A DNA stretch of 52,915 nucleotides. It comes from Roseburia hominis. Lineage in GTDB: Bacteria; Bacillota; Clostridia; Lachnospirales; Lachnospiraceae. This document shows, one piece after another, positions 24,817 to 33,374 of this stretch. The notes under the pieces were generated by a model that saw only the letters and a program-made list of their open reading frames with translations, searched no databases and was not told where the DNA came from. The position numbers and the translations under genes are program-made. The stretch covers positions 1 to 52,915 of the forward strand of contig NZ_JADYUI010000018.1 of assembly GCF_021531695.1 (NCBI RefSeq), given 5' to 3'. Numbering within the stretch: position 1 is the stretch's first letter; each line of letters opens with the position of its first letter.

Positions 24817-25428
24817 TTATAAAAATGCCATCTGCTTTAATGCACCTTTTAAGACTTCTTCTACATCCATATCCTCTGTGATTACCACATTCTGTAATGC
24901 CTTTAAGGCTTCGCTTGAAGAATACCCAAGTGCCACCAAAGCCTGTACGGCTTCATTTTTCACAGAATTTCCTTTTGGGGATGCAGCAGTCACATTGTGC
25001 TCCAATGCTGCTTCAAAGGTATCTTCCAGTTTCAATTTATCTTTTAGTTCCAGAATCAGACGTTTTGCCGTCTTCCCACCGACTCCCGGTGCTTTTGCAA
25101 TCGCCTTTTCATCTTCACCAAGCACGGCAAAACGAAGCTCGTCCGTCGTCATCACAGAAAGGATTGCAAGTGCACCCTTTGGTCCGATTCCCGACACACC
25201 CAGCAATAATTTAAATACATTTAAATCATCTTTTCTTAAAAATCCATACAAAAGCATGGCGTCTTCTCTTACATATAAATAGGTATACACCTTGATTTCA
25301 CTGCCGCATGGCGGAAGTTCCGAAAATACCTGCCCCGGCACATAAATCTGATAACCAATATTGTTTGCCTCTATTACGATATAATCCTCTCCGGATTCTA
25401 CCAGTTCACCTTTGATATAAGAATACAT
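24817..25428 (-). CDS. ruvA: Holliday junction DNA-binding protein RuvA
   Basis: 203 residues with the three RuvA parts: N-terminal OB fold (MYSYIKGELVESGEDYIVIE), two helix-hairpin-helix motifs (LLGVSGIGPKGALAIL; APGVGGKTAKRLILELKDK) and a C-terminal RuvB-binding domain after a flexible linker. It binds the four-way junction and loads RuvB. ruvA-ruvB order is conserved. Confidence 0.97.
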   Translation of the reverse strand: MYSYIKGELVESGEDYIVIEANNIGYQIYVPGQVFSELPPCGSEIKVYTYLYVREDAMLLYGFLRKDDLNVFKLLLGVSGIGPKGALAILSVMTTDELRFAVLGEDEKAIAKAPGVGGKTAKRLILELKDKLKLEDTFEAALEHNVTAASPKGNSVKNEAVQALVALGYSSSEALKALQNVVITEDMDVEEVLKGALKQMAFL

Positions 25429-25445
25429 AGCTTCCCCTTTGTTTT

Positions 25446-25967
25446 CTAATCTCTTTCCTCTGACATTTCATGCTCACGAAACACTTTTTGAAAACGAAAA
25501 ATAAATTCCTGTCCCAAAATTCCAATCAGAAATCCCGTTAAAGCTCCGGCAAAAATAAGAACCGGCATATAGTAAAAAATATTGTAAGTTTCCACCACAA
25601 AGGCAGCCACAATAAGCTGACCGATATTATGGGAAACACCGCCTGCCACGCTAATGGAAATTACTTTTAATTTATGGGTTCTTTTTAAAGCATACATAAC
25701 CAGAAAACTTAACAGTCCTCCGGCAGCACTGTATAAAATACTAAACATATTTCCAAACAAAAACCCTGATAACATAATTCGTAACATGGAAATTGCAAAT
25801 GCTTCTTTTGTTCCACATAGATAAAGCATGACAACCACAATTAAATTTGTCAGTCCCAGTTTCACACCCGGTATTCCGAAATAAAAAGGAATCAGCGATT
25901 CCACATAGCTTAAAATAAGCGCTAATGCCAGAAAAACACCGAGAAACGCCACTTTTTTCGTTTTCAT
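25446..25967 (-). CDS. Gx transporter family protein (heptaprenyl diphosphate synthase component I-like)
   Basis: 173 residues, about five membrane helices, in the family annotated as Gx transporter or heptaprenyl diphosphate synthase subunit I. Typical blocks are ESLIPFYFGIPGVKLGLTNL and AGGVSHNIGQLIVAA. ECF-type substrate-binding membrane proteins are structurally similar. The neighbour upstream is a NusG-II domain protein; the two genes recur together near flavin-based electron-transfer genes in Clostridia, and an ApbE gene stands 5 kb away. Start at 25967 after AAGGTGA. Confidence 0.8.
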   Translation of the reverse strand: MKTKKVAFLGVFLALALILSYVESLIPFYFGIPGVKLGLTNLIVVVMLYLCGTKEAFAISMLRIMLSGFLFGNMFSILYSAAGGLLSFLVMYALKRTHKLKVISISVAGGVSHNIGQLIVAAFVVETYNIFYYMPVLIFAGALTGFLIGILGQEFIFRFQKVFREHEMSEERD

Positions 25968-25971
25968 TTTA

Positions 25972-26358
25972 TCACCTTGCAATGGAATCAAATTCCTGTT
26001 TTTCTTTTGAGCCAGTTACTTCTGCCACAACCTTATTCGGCAGGCAGACAATGGTTTCTTTTTCTTTTGAAATTGCCTTTTGATGCATACAAAGATGATC
26101 CGGACAATCTGCATCCGTCATCTTTGCCTTTCCATCTTTAATGGTTAATACATTCGTTACTTCGCCGTCTATGGTAATTGGAATTTCCTGATTCTCATTT
26201 AAATCATAAGTACCGTAAACTTTCCCATCTACCGTCACTTCTACACAGGCACCTTCTTTATTTTGCAAAAAAAATACCAGCAACATAAAAAGTAACGCAA
26301 TTCCTAAAATTCCACCAATAAAAAGGATATCATTTTTCCCGAATCGTTTCTTACTCAA
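25972..26358 (-). CDS. NusG domain II-containing membrane protein
   Basis: 128 residues. One N-terminal membrane helix (about 12-31), then a small extracytoplasmic beta domain of the NusG_II type with the characteristic CPDHLCMHQ cysteine/His block (about 84-92) and a third Cys later (IVCLPNKVV). Four bases separate it from the Gx transporter gene, and its start overlaps the end of miaB by eight bases. Its role is unknown; it is often found beside Gx transporters and ApbE/Rnf genes. Confidence 0.85.
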   Translation of the reverse strand: MSKKRFGKNDILFIGGILGIALLFMLLVFFLQNKEGACVEVTVDGKVYGTYDLNENQEIPITIDGEVTNVLTIKDGKAKMTDADCPDHLCMHQKAISKEKETIVCLPNKVVAEVTGSKEKQEFDSIAR

Positions 26359-27799
26359 CTGTTTCTCCTAAATAGTAAAATCCCTTACATTCCTTTAAGC
26401 AGACATTATAAATCTTCCCTATCATGTCCTTATTTCCAGGCAGATGAACAACGGAATTGTTTGCAAGGCGTCCCGTCACAAGATGCGCATCCTGTTCATT
26501 GATTTCTTCCACCAAAACTTTTTCTACTTTGCCCGTCAGACGTTCTGCCTTTTTTGCTGCAATCGTCTGCACCTGTTTTAACAGGCGGTCAAACCGGTCT
26601 TTTACCACATCTTCCGGTATCTGATTTTCCATCTTTGCCGCCGGCGTACCAGAACGCTTGGAATAAATAAACGTAAAGGCACTGTCATACTCTGCCTTTT
26701 GTACGACATCCATGGTATCTAAGAAATCTTCTTCCGTCTCACCCGGAAATCCCACAATAATATCCGTTGTCAGTGCAACATCCGGAATTTCTTTTCGAAT
26801 CTTATCGACCAGCGCAAGATATTGTTCCTTCGTATATTGACGGTTCATTGCCTTTAAAAGCTTTGTGCTTCCCGACTGCAATGGCAAATGAATATGTTTA
26901 CAGATTTTTTTCGAATGTTTCATCACTTCAATCAATTCATCCGAAAGATCCTTCGGATGCGGCGTCATAAAACGGATACGCTCTAATCCCTCAATGGCAT
27001 CTATTTCTTTTAACAGTTCTGCAAATGTAACCGGATTTTCCAGATTTTTCCCGTAGGAATTTACATTCTGTCCAAGAAGCATAACTTCAACGACACCATC
27101 TTTGACCAGATTTTCAATTTCATTAATGATGTCTTTTGGCTCCCTGCTTCTTTCCCTGCCCCTTACATATGGCACGATGCAATAACTACAGAAATTATTG
27201 CAGCCAAACATGATATTGACACCGGATTTAAAGGAATATTTGCGTTCTTCCGGCAAATCTTCCACGATTTTATCGGTATCTTTCCAGACATCGATTACCA
27301 TCTTGTCAGACTCTAATGCATTCACCAGCAATTCTGCAAACTTATAAATATTGTGCGTTCCAAAAATCAAATCCACAAAACGATAACTGGTTTTGATCTT
27401 TTCAACGACCTCTGTTTCCTGCATCATACAGCCACAAAGAGCGATTAACATCTCCTTATTTTTCTTTTTAAAGCCATTTAAATAGCCAAGTCTTCCATAT
27501 ACCTTATTATTTGCATTTTCCCTGACCGTACAGGTATTGTAAATAACAAAGTCTGCTTCTTCCGAATCACTTGGAACATAACCGACTTTTTCCAGAATAC
27601 CAACCAGTTTTTCCGAATCTCTGGCATTCATCTGGCAGCCAAACGTCTTTACATAAAATGTAAGATTTCGTCCCTTTTTTGCGGCAAGTTCCTGTATCAT
27701 TTTCCTTGCTTTCGCCATAAAATAATACTGTCTGTCCGGTTCTGTCTCCGGTGCATCTATTGTAAGATCAACTGCATCTAAATCAATGTCGTTATACAT
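26351..27799 (-). CDS. miaB: tRNA-2-methylthio-N6-dimethylallyladenosine synthase MiaB
   Basis: 482 residues with the MiaB order: N-terminal MTTase domain (FYVKTFGCQMNARDSEKL, VIYNTCTVRENA, ALCGCMMQ, giving three cluster-binding Cys), radical SAM core with CNNFCSYC, and a C-terminal TRAM domain. The enzyme adds a methylthio group to A37 of tRNAs that read UNN codons. The N-terminal extension of about 40 residues is usual in Clostridia. It starts 19 bases after proA and probably shares its transcript. Confidence 0.96.
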   Translation of the reverse strand: MYNDIDLDAVDLTIDAPETEPDRQYYFMAKARKMIQELAAKKGRNLTFYVKTFGCQMNARDSEKLVGILEKVGYVPSDSEEADFVIYNTCTVRENANNKVYGRLGYLNGFKKKNKEMLIALCGCMMQETEVVEKIKTSYRFVDLIFGTHNIYKFAELLVNALESDKMVIDVWKDTDKIVEDLPEERKYSFKSGVNIMFGCNNFCSYCIVPYVRGRERSREPKDIINEIENLVKDGVVEVMLLGQNVNSYGKNLENPVTFAELLKEIDAIEGLERIRFMTPHPKDLSDELIEVMKHSKKICKHIHLPLQSGSTKLLKAMNRQYTKEQYLALVDKIRKEIPDVALTTDIIVGFPGETEEDFLDTMDVVQKAEYDSAFTFIYSKRSGTPAAKMENQIPEDVVKDRFDRLLKQVQTIAAKKAERLTGKVEKVLVEEINEQDAHLVTGRLANNSVVHLPGNKDMIGKIYNVCLKECKGFYYLGETVE

Positions 27800-27818
27800 A
27801 ATTTCCTCTTTCTAATGT

Positions 27819-29075
27819 CTATTCTCTAACCTGTCCGTTTCCATATATAATGTACTTTGTACTGGTCAATGCTTCTAAGCCCATCGGACCTCTCGCATGT
27901 AATTTCTGTGTGCTGATTCCAATCTCTGCCCCAAAACCAAATTCAAATCCATCGGTGAAACGCGTGGATGCGTTGACATAAACTGCCGCTGCATCAACTT
28001 CATTTAAGAATTTTTCTGCATTGGTATAATTATTGGTAATAATCGCCTCGGAATGTCCGGTATTATAACGATTAATATGTGCAATTGCCTCGTCAATGCC
28101 CGATACTGTCTTTGCAGAAATAATATAATCCCCGTATTCGGTACCCCAGTCTTCTTCCGTTGCAGAAACGGTTTTGGCTTCACTGTCCGAAAGTGCGGCA
28201 AGAATCGTCTCATCGCCCCGGATTTCCACATTTCTTTCTTTTAATTTCTTTGCTAACAGTGGCATAAAATCCTTTACAATATTTTCGTGGATGACTAAAG
28301 ATTCGCAGGCATTGCAAACACTGATTCTTTGTGTTTTTGCATTAAAAATAATATTGACTGCCATATCAAAATCTGCAGTTTCATCGACAAAAATATGACA
28401 ATTTCCGGTTCCCGTCTCAATTACCGGAACAGTCGCATTATTCACAACTGCCTGAATCAATCTGGCACTTCCGCGCGGAATTAAAACATCCACATAACGA
28501 TTCATCTTCATGAACTTCTGTGCAGTTTCATGGCTCGTATCTTCGATTAACTGAATTGCAGTCTTTGGTACATTGGCCTGTTCTAATGTTGCCTGTAAGC
28601 TTGCAACAATTGCCATGTTGGAGTGAATTGCATCACTTCCGCCCTTTAAAATCACAACATTTCCGGTTTTAAAACAAAGCGCAAATGCATCTGCCGTTAC
28701 ATTTGGTCTTGCCTCATAAATAATACCAATAACACCAAGCGGAACCCTCTTTTGTCCAATCATAAGTCCATTCGGACGTTTCTTCATGGAAAGCACTTCT
28801 CCGATTGGATCATCTAATGCTGCCACCTGTAAAAGTCCTTCCGCAATCTGTTCAATACGATCCTCTGTCAGCAACAGCCGGTCTAACAGTCCTTCGGACA
28901 TACCTTTTTTTCTGCCGGTTTCCATATCCTTTTCATTCGCTTCTAAAATTCTTTGGCTGTCCTTTTTTAAATTCTCTGCCGCAAGTCTTAATACTTCGTT
29001 CTTTTTATTTGTATCTAAAACACGCATAAAGCTTTCTACTTCTTTTGCGTTCTTTCCAAGTTCTTCTAATTGCAT
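27819..29075 (-). CDS. proA: Glutamate-5-semialdehyde dehydrogenase (gamma-glutamyl phosphate reductase)
   Basis: 418 residues, full ProA length. Aldehyde-dehydrogenase-fold motifs are clear: [29 protein letters not shown], the catalytic Cys in [13 protein letters not shown], and [14 protein letters not shown] at the end. It reduces gamma-glutamyl phosphate for proline synthesis. Its ATG overlaps the stop of the cyclo-ligase gene by ten bases; proB lies two genes upstream in the same operon. Confidence 0.97.
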   Translation of the reverse strand: MQLEELGKNAKEVESFMRVLDTNKKNEVLRLAAENLKKDSQRILEANEKDMETGRKKGMSEGLLDRLLLTEDRIEQIAEGLLQVAALDDPIGEVLSMKKRPNGLMIGQKRVPLGVIGIIYEARPNVTADAFALCFKTGNVVILKGGSDAIHSNMAIVASLQATLEQANVPKTAIQLIEDTSHETAQKFMKMNRYVDVLIPRGSARLIQAVVNNATVPVIETGTGNCHIFVDETADFDMAVNIIFNAKTQRISVCNACESLVIHENIVKDFMPLLAKKLKERNVEIRGDETILAALSDSEAKTVSATEEDWGTEYGDYIISAKTVSGIDEAIAHINRYNTGHSEAIITNNYTNAEKFLNEVDAAAVYVNASTRFTDGFEFGFGAEIGISTQKLHARGPMGLEALTSTKYIIYGNGQVRE

Positions 29076-29668
29076 TTTCTTTCCTCCTTATATAATGTAG
29101 ACTCTCTTTTGCCCTGCTCTGTAATGATATATTGTAATCGTCTGTCGTGACTTTCTAAAATCAGATGATCCGCTATCTGCGCTTCGTAGCATACACCTAT
29201 TCGGACACAATTGGGGTACTTTGCAAAAAAGCGGTCATAAAACCCTTTGCCATATCCCATTCTTCCACCCGTCTTATCAAATGCAACACCGGGGGTTAAA
29301 ATCACGGTCTTTTCATCCTGTGCAAATTTCCAATCAGCCATCTGACATAACGCCTCGTCTGGTTCCATAACATGAAAATATCCTTCTTCTAACTGAGAAA
29401 AGTCTGTAATCGGATAAAAGAACATATCTTCTCCGACCACTTTCGGAAACAAGGTCACCTTTCCATCTGCCCATGCTTTTTGTACTAATGGAATCAGGGA
29501 AACCTCTTTTCCGAGCGGATAATAACATCCGATCTGTTCTGCCTTCTGATAGAATGTACTTTTCCCAATCATTTCACAGATTTTTTCAGAATAGTCCATC
29601 ACTTCTTCTTTTGAAAGATTCTCACGGATTTTCTTGTATTTTTCCCTAATTTGCCTTTTTGTTTCCAT
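29066..29668 (-). CDS. 5-formyltetrahydrofolate cyclo-ligase
   Basis: 200 residues of the MTHFS family. Blocks: [16 protein letters not shown] at the start, [13 protein letters not shown], and the signature [21 protein letters not shown] (substrate and ATP site). It converts 5-formyl-THF to methenyl-THF with ATP. Placed between proB and proA, overlapping proA and the DUF896 gene, so it is translated with them. Start at 29668, after GGTGA. Confidence 0.93.
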   Translation of the reverse strand: METKRQIREKYKKIRENLSKEEVMDYSEKICEMIGKSTFYQKAEQIGCYYPLGKEVSLIPLVQKAWADGKVTLFPKVVGEDMFFYPITDFSQLEEGYFHVMEPDEALCQMADWKFAQDEKTVILTPGVAFDKTGGRMGYGKGFYDRFFAKYPNCVRIGVCYEAQIADHLILESHDRRLQYIITEQGKRESTLYKEERKCN

Positions 29669-29867
29669 ATTTTTCACCAAGGTTTTCAATTGAACCATCC
29701 GGATTCTTAATATCTATATTATCAAGCTGGCTCTTTAAATTATTCCGTACACTGGCAACAAATTCCTTGCGTAAAATTGCCTGTTCTTCTTTTTCTGCTT
29801 CGGTTAATCCCTCTGCTTTTGATTTATGATACAATTCATTGATTCTTGCTATTTTTTTATCGTCCAT
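29646..29867 (-). CDS. DUF896 protein (YnzC-like)
   Basis: 73 residues. It begins MDDKKIARINELYHKSKAEG and continues LTEAEKEEQAILRKEFV, the diagnostic DUF896 pattern of a two-helix hairpin with a flexible tail. In Bacillus the gene is in the SOS regulon group; function is unclear. It starts four bases after proB and overlaps the cyclo-ligase start by 23 bases. A longer upstream frame would overlap proB and is not credible. Confidence 0.88.
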   Translation of the reverse strand: MDDKKIARINELYHKSKAEGLTEAEKEEQAILRKEFVASVRNNLKSQLDNIDIKNPDGSIENLGEKYGNKKAN

Positions 29868-29871
29868 CTTC

Positions 29872-30720
29872 TTATCCCATACTTTCTTCAATATAATCGG
29901 CAATGTAGAAATCATCATTTTTATTTGCCAGAAACAAGGTTCCGACATCGTCATTTTCAAAGATTTTATACAAAACACCAACGTCCTTTCCGTTTGCGAT
30001 AATCATATCTGCACCGGAATAAGTTGCAATGTGTGCTGCCGTAAGCTTCGTCGCCATACCTCCCGTACCAACATCACTTCCCGTTGAATCTTTTGCCATA
30101 TTAAGAATCTTATCATCCAGCTTTTCTACCACCGGAATCAGCTTTGCATCGGGGTTTTTATGGGGATCATCCGTAAAAAGTCCGTCAATATCGGATAATA
30201 AAATCAGTAAATCTGCCCCGATCAAAGATGCAACAAGTGCGGACAAAGTATCGTTATCACCAAAATGCATCTCATACGTCGATACGGTATCATTCTCATT
30301 TACGATTGGAATAACTCCCAGGTGGAATAATTCTTCAAAGGTATTTTGTGCATTTTTTCGCGAAACGTTGTTAATCATGGTATTTTTGGTCATAAGTACC
30401 TGACCTGCAATCTGATTATATTCCGCAAACATCTTCTGATAGACCATCATAAGCTTTGCCTGACCGACTGCAGCACAAGCCTGTTTGGTGGCGATATTCT
30501 GCGGTCGCTCCTTTAAGCCAATCGTCTTCCTGCCGGCTGCAATGGCTCCGGAAGAAACCAGACACACATCCAGTCCACGATTTCTTAAATCGCATAATTC
30601 CCGAACCAGACGTTCTATTTTAATCAGGTTCATATCTCCCGTCTCCTGATGTTGTAAAGAGGAAGAACCGATTTTTACTACTATTCTTTTTCGTTTTTTT
30701 CCATGCACTGTGCATTCCAT
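29872..30720 (-). CDS. proB: Glutamate 5-kinase, short form without PUA domain
   Basis: 282 residues containing the amino-acid kinase domain only: VVKIGSSSLQ at the start, VCLVSSGAIAAGRK, NENDTVST, DIDGLFTDDP and GTGGMATKLTAAHIA. E. coli ProB has an extra C-terminal PUA domain (367 residues), absent here as in many Clostridia. It phosphorylates glutamate in the first proline step. First gene of a leftward operon; GAGGG box and a promoter at 30765-30793. Confidence 0.95.
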   Translation of the reverse strand: MECTVHGKKRKRIVVKIGSSSLQHQETGDMNLIKIERLVRELCDLRNRGLDVCLVSSGAIAAGRKTIGLKERPQNIATKQACAAVGQAKLMMVYQKMFAEYNQIAGQVLMTKNTMINNVSRKNAQNTFEELFHLGVIPIVNENDTVSTYEMHFGDNDTLSALVASLIGADLLILLSDIDGLFTDDPHKNPDAKLIPVVEKLDDKILNMAKDSTGSDVGTGGMATKLTAAHIATYSGADMIIANGKDVGVLYKIFENDDVGTLFLANKNDDFYIADYIEESMG

Positions 30721-30764
30721 TGTATTGCCCTCATTATTTCTGTTAAAAATTTATCTATTTTCTG

Positions 30765-30793
30765 ATTATAAATCATCCGGAGAAAAAACACAA
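30765..30793 (-). promoter_or_regulatory. proB operon promoter
   Basis: TTGTGT (30788-30793) and a perfect TATAAT (30765-30770), minus strand, 17-base spacer, about 45 bases before the proB ATG. Confidence 0.7.
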
Positions 30794-30829
30794 TTAGGAA
30801 AAGGAACTTATCCATATTTAAACTTTCGT

Positions 30830-30858
30830 TTGTCATATATTATAAAATATGATATTTT
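30830..30858 (+). promoter_or_regulatory. apbE promoter
   Basis: TTGTCA (30830-30835) and TATTTT (30853-30858) with a 17-base spacer, divergent from the proB promoter. Confidence 0.6.
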
Positions 30859-30949
30859 GATACCAGAGTAAAATGTCATAGTGCCAACATGCCGGTATAT
30901 ACAGACTTTTGCTCCCGACACCATAATACTACTAAGAAGGATTGATTTT

Positions 30950-31972
30950 ATGCGAAAAAAGCTTTTTTCTATTTTAGGAATGATTATTTTTATTCTATTT
31001 CTCTGTTTTCTCGGAAGAAACGGAATTTCAAAAGAAACGGATGACTCTGTTTCAAAATCCGGTTTTTATTTTGATACGATAATCACCGTTACTCTTTATG
31101 ATACAACGGATGAATCCTATCTGGATCATTGTTTTGCTCTGGCAGAAAAATATGAAAATCTGTTAAGTGCCACCAAGCCGGATAGCGACATTTCCAAAAT
31201 TAATGCCGCAAACGGTACAAGTGTTACCGTATCGGACGAAACCATTACTTTATTAAAAAAAGGAATTTCTTACTGTGATTTAAGTGAGGGAAAATTTGAT
31301 ATCACGATTGGAAATCTCTCTTCGCTCTGGGATTTTTCCCACAACGAAGGAACGATTCCGGATGAAGCTGCAATCAAAGACGCAATTGCAACAACCGATT
31401 ACCACAATATCATAATCGAAGGGAACACGGTTACTCTTGCCAATCCGTCCTCTGCAATTGATTTAGGCGGTATTGCAAAAGGTTATATCGCAGACGAAAT
31501 GAAACAGTATCTTAACAAAGAAGGCATCACAAGCGGAACCATAAATTTGGGCGGCAATGTATTGACACTTGGTCCCAAAAAAGACGGCAGCGATTATAAA
31601 ATCGGAATCCAGAAACCTTTTGCCGAAAACGGAGAAGCACTTGCCGCAGTCTCCATCCAGGATGCTACCGTTGTAAGTTCCGGTGTTTACGAACGCTATT
31701 TTAAAAAGGATGGCATTCTTTATCACCATATTTTAAATCCAAAAGACGGCTATCCTTACCAGAATGATTTAACCTCTGTCACCATTGTCTGTAAAAACTC
31801 AGTCGATGGGGATGGGCTTAGTACCGTCTGCTTTTCTCTCGGGCTTACGGATGGAATGAAGTTAATTGAATCGTTGCCGGATACCGAAGCAGTTTTTATC
31901 ACAAACGATAATCAGATTCATACAAGTTCCGGCATCGGAACAACGATTCCTTTTGAGGTTTTAGAACCATAA
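30950..31972 (+). CDS. apbE: FAD:protein FMN transferase (ApbE family)
   Basis: 340 residues. A membrane anchor (about 5-20) precedes the ApbE domain: FYFDTIITVTLYDTTDES, the central AIDLGGIAKGYIADEM, and near the end HHILNPKDGYPY with metal-binding residues. The family attaches FMN from FAD to a Thr or Ser of exported flavoproteins such as NqrC/RnfG. No such target is encoded in the window, though NusG-II and Gx transporter genes that often accompany ApbE lie 5 kb away. AAGGA box before ATG 30950; a frame from 30881 has none. Confidence 0.92.
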   Translation: MRKKLFSILGMIIFILFLCFLGRNGISKETDDSVSKSGFYFDTIITVTLYDTTDESYLDHCFALAEKYENLLSATKPDSDISKINAANGTSVTVSDETITLLKKGISYCDLSEGKFDITIGNLSSLWDFSHNEGTIPDEAAIKDAIATTDYHNIIIEGNTVTLANPSSAIDLGGIAKGYIADEMKQYLNKEGITSGTINLGGNVLTLGPKKDGSDYKIGIQKPFAENGEALAAVSIQDATVVSSGVYERYFKKDGILYHHILNPKDGYPYQNDLTSVTIVCKNSVDGDGLSTVCFSLGLTDGMKLIESLPDTEAVFITNDNQIHTSSGIGTTIPFEVLEP

Positions 31973-31978
31973 ATTTTC

Positions 31979-33358
31979 CTATTTCCTCTTTCTTTTCTTA
32001 AACTCATTTGCTTTCTTCACAAAACTTTTGGCGAAGTTCGGATTGGAGGGATAATAAAGATGCGGAAAACCCATCCAGATATTTTTATCTGAAATAATAC
32101 AAGGATAACTTTTTCCGGTAACAGGTTTCACTGCGATACAGTCGTTTCCATTATCTTCACTGTCAAAATAATGGAATTCATGCCCCTTTATTCTTTCTCC
32201 TTCCGGTAAAAAATCACTTTGTTTTTCTTCTATTTCAATATATCCAAAACGCACTAATTTCCCCGTATCATAACAGGATGCCGCAAGAGTTCCCACCATA
32301 GGATAGGAATGATTTTCTTTATCCATTAACATAGAATGCAGATACATAAAACCACCACATTCTGCCACTACAGGAATACCATTGTCCATTTCCTTTTTTA
32401 TTGCTTTTTGCATAGTTTGATTTTCGCTAAGTTTCTTTGCATACAGCTCCGGATATCCTCCCCCAAGTAATAGTCCATCGCATTCTTCCGGTAATTTTGT
32501 ATCATGTAACGGAGAAAAATACTCTATTTTTGCGCCGAAATCCTGCAACAGCAAAAGATTATCCTCATAATAAAAGCAAAAAGCTTCATCCCTTGCTACC
32601 GCAATAACAGGATTTTCTTCATATAAACTTTTTCTTTCCCATGATTTTGATGCACTACATTCCAGATTCTCTGCATTTTCTGCAATCTGCATAAGCAGTT
32701 TTAGAGAAATCGTTTTTTGCAATTCCAAAGATGCCATTTGAAGCTTCGTCTGAATGTTCTCCAATTCGTCCGGCATCCGAAGTCCCAGATGTCTGTTGTC
32801 TATATGAAGCTGTTTCTGCTCCGGGAAATATCCCAAAACGCAAATCTTTAGTTCTTCTTCCACCAAAGATTTTATTGTTTGATAATAAGGTTTCGACATC
32901 CTGTTAAAAATGACTCCCTTGATGAGATGCTCCTTATCATATGCCAAAAAACCTGCAATCAGGGAAATAATGGAACGCCCCATGCCTTTTGCATCAATCA
33001 CTAAAATAACAGGGGTTTTTGTGACCTTCGCCAGATGATAGGAGGAACCTTCTTCCAGAATGCCTCCGAGTCCGTCATACAGCCCCATAACACCCTCTAA
33101 AACTGCAAACTCGTTTTCTGTTCTGTTTTTTAGAAAGAGTCTTTTTGTTTCTTCTGCGCCGGTAAAAAAAGTGTCCAGATTCTTGGAAGGAATCCCAATC
33201 ACTTTCTGATGAAACATTGGATCAATATAGTCCGGGCCGCATTTATAAGAAACCACACTTTCTCCGCTGTCTTTTAATGCCTTAAGCAATGCACAGGTAA
33301 TCGTCGTTTTTCCACTTCCGCTTTTTGGTGCTGCAATCATAATCCGTTTTAGTTTCAT
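31979..33358 (-). CDS. cbiA: Cobyrinate a,c-diamide synthase CbiA
   Basis: 459 residues, as in known CbiA. N-terminal P-loop domain (IMIAAPKSGSGKTTITCAL; KCGPDYIDPMFH) and C-terminal class I glutamine amidotransferase with catalytic Cys in VAECGGFMYLHSML and a late His (FPHLYYPSN). It amidates carboxylates a and c of cob(II)yrinate with ATP and glutamine. Last gene of the cobalamin operon. Start at 33358, 13 residues inside a longer frame, after GGGAGAG and just past the stop of the fused upstream gene. Confidence 0.95.
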   Translation of the reverse strand: MKLKRIMIAAPKSGSGKTTITCALLKALKDSGESVVSYKCGPDYIDPMFHQKVIGIPSKNLDTFFTGAEETKRLFLKNRTENEFAVLEGVMGLYDGLGGILEEGSSYHLAKVTKTPVILVIDAKGMGRSIISLIAGFLAYDKEHLIKGVIFNRMSKPYYQTIKSLVEEELKICVLGYFPEQKQLHIDNRHLGLRMPDELENIQTKLQMASLELQKTISLKLLMQIAENAENLECSASKSWERKSLYEENPVIAVARDEAFCFYYEDNLLLLQDFGAKIEYFSPLHDTKLPEECDGLLLGGGYPELYAKKLSENQTMQKAIKKEMDNGIPVVAECGGFMYLHSMLMDKENHSYPMVGTLAASCYDTGKLVRFGYIEIEEKQSDFLPEGERIKGHEFHYFDSEDNGNDCIAVKPVTGKSYPCIISDKNIWMGFPHLYYPSNPNFAKSFVKKANEFKKRKRK

Positions 33359-33374
33359 AAAATTTCTCTCCCTG

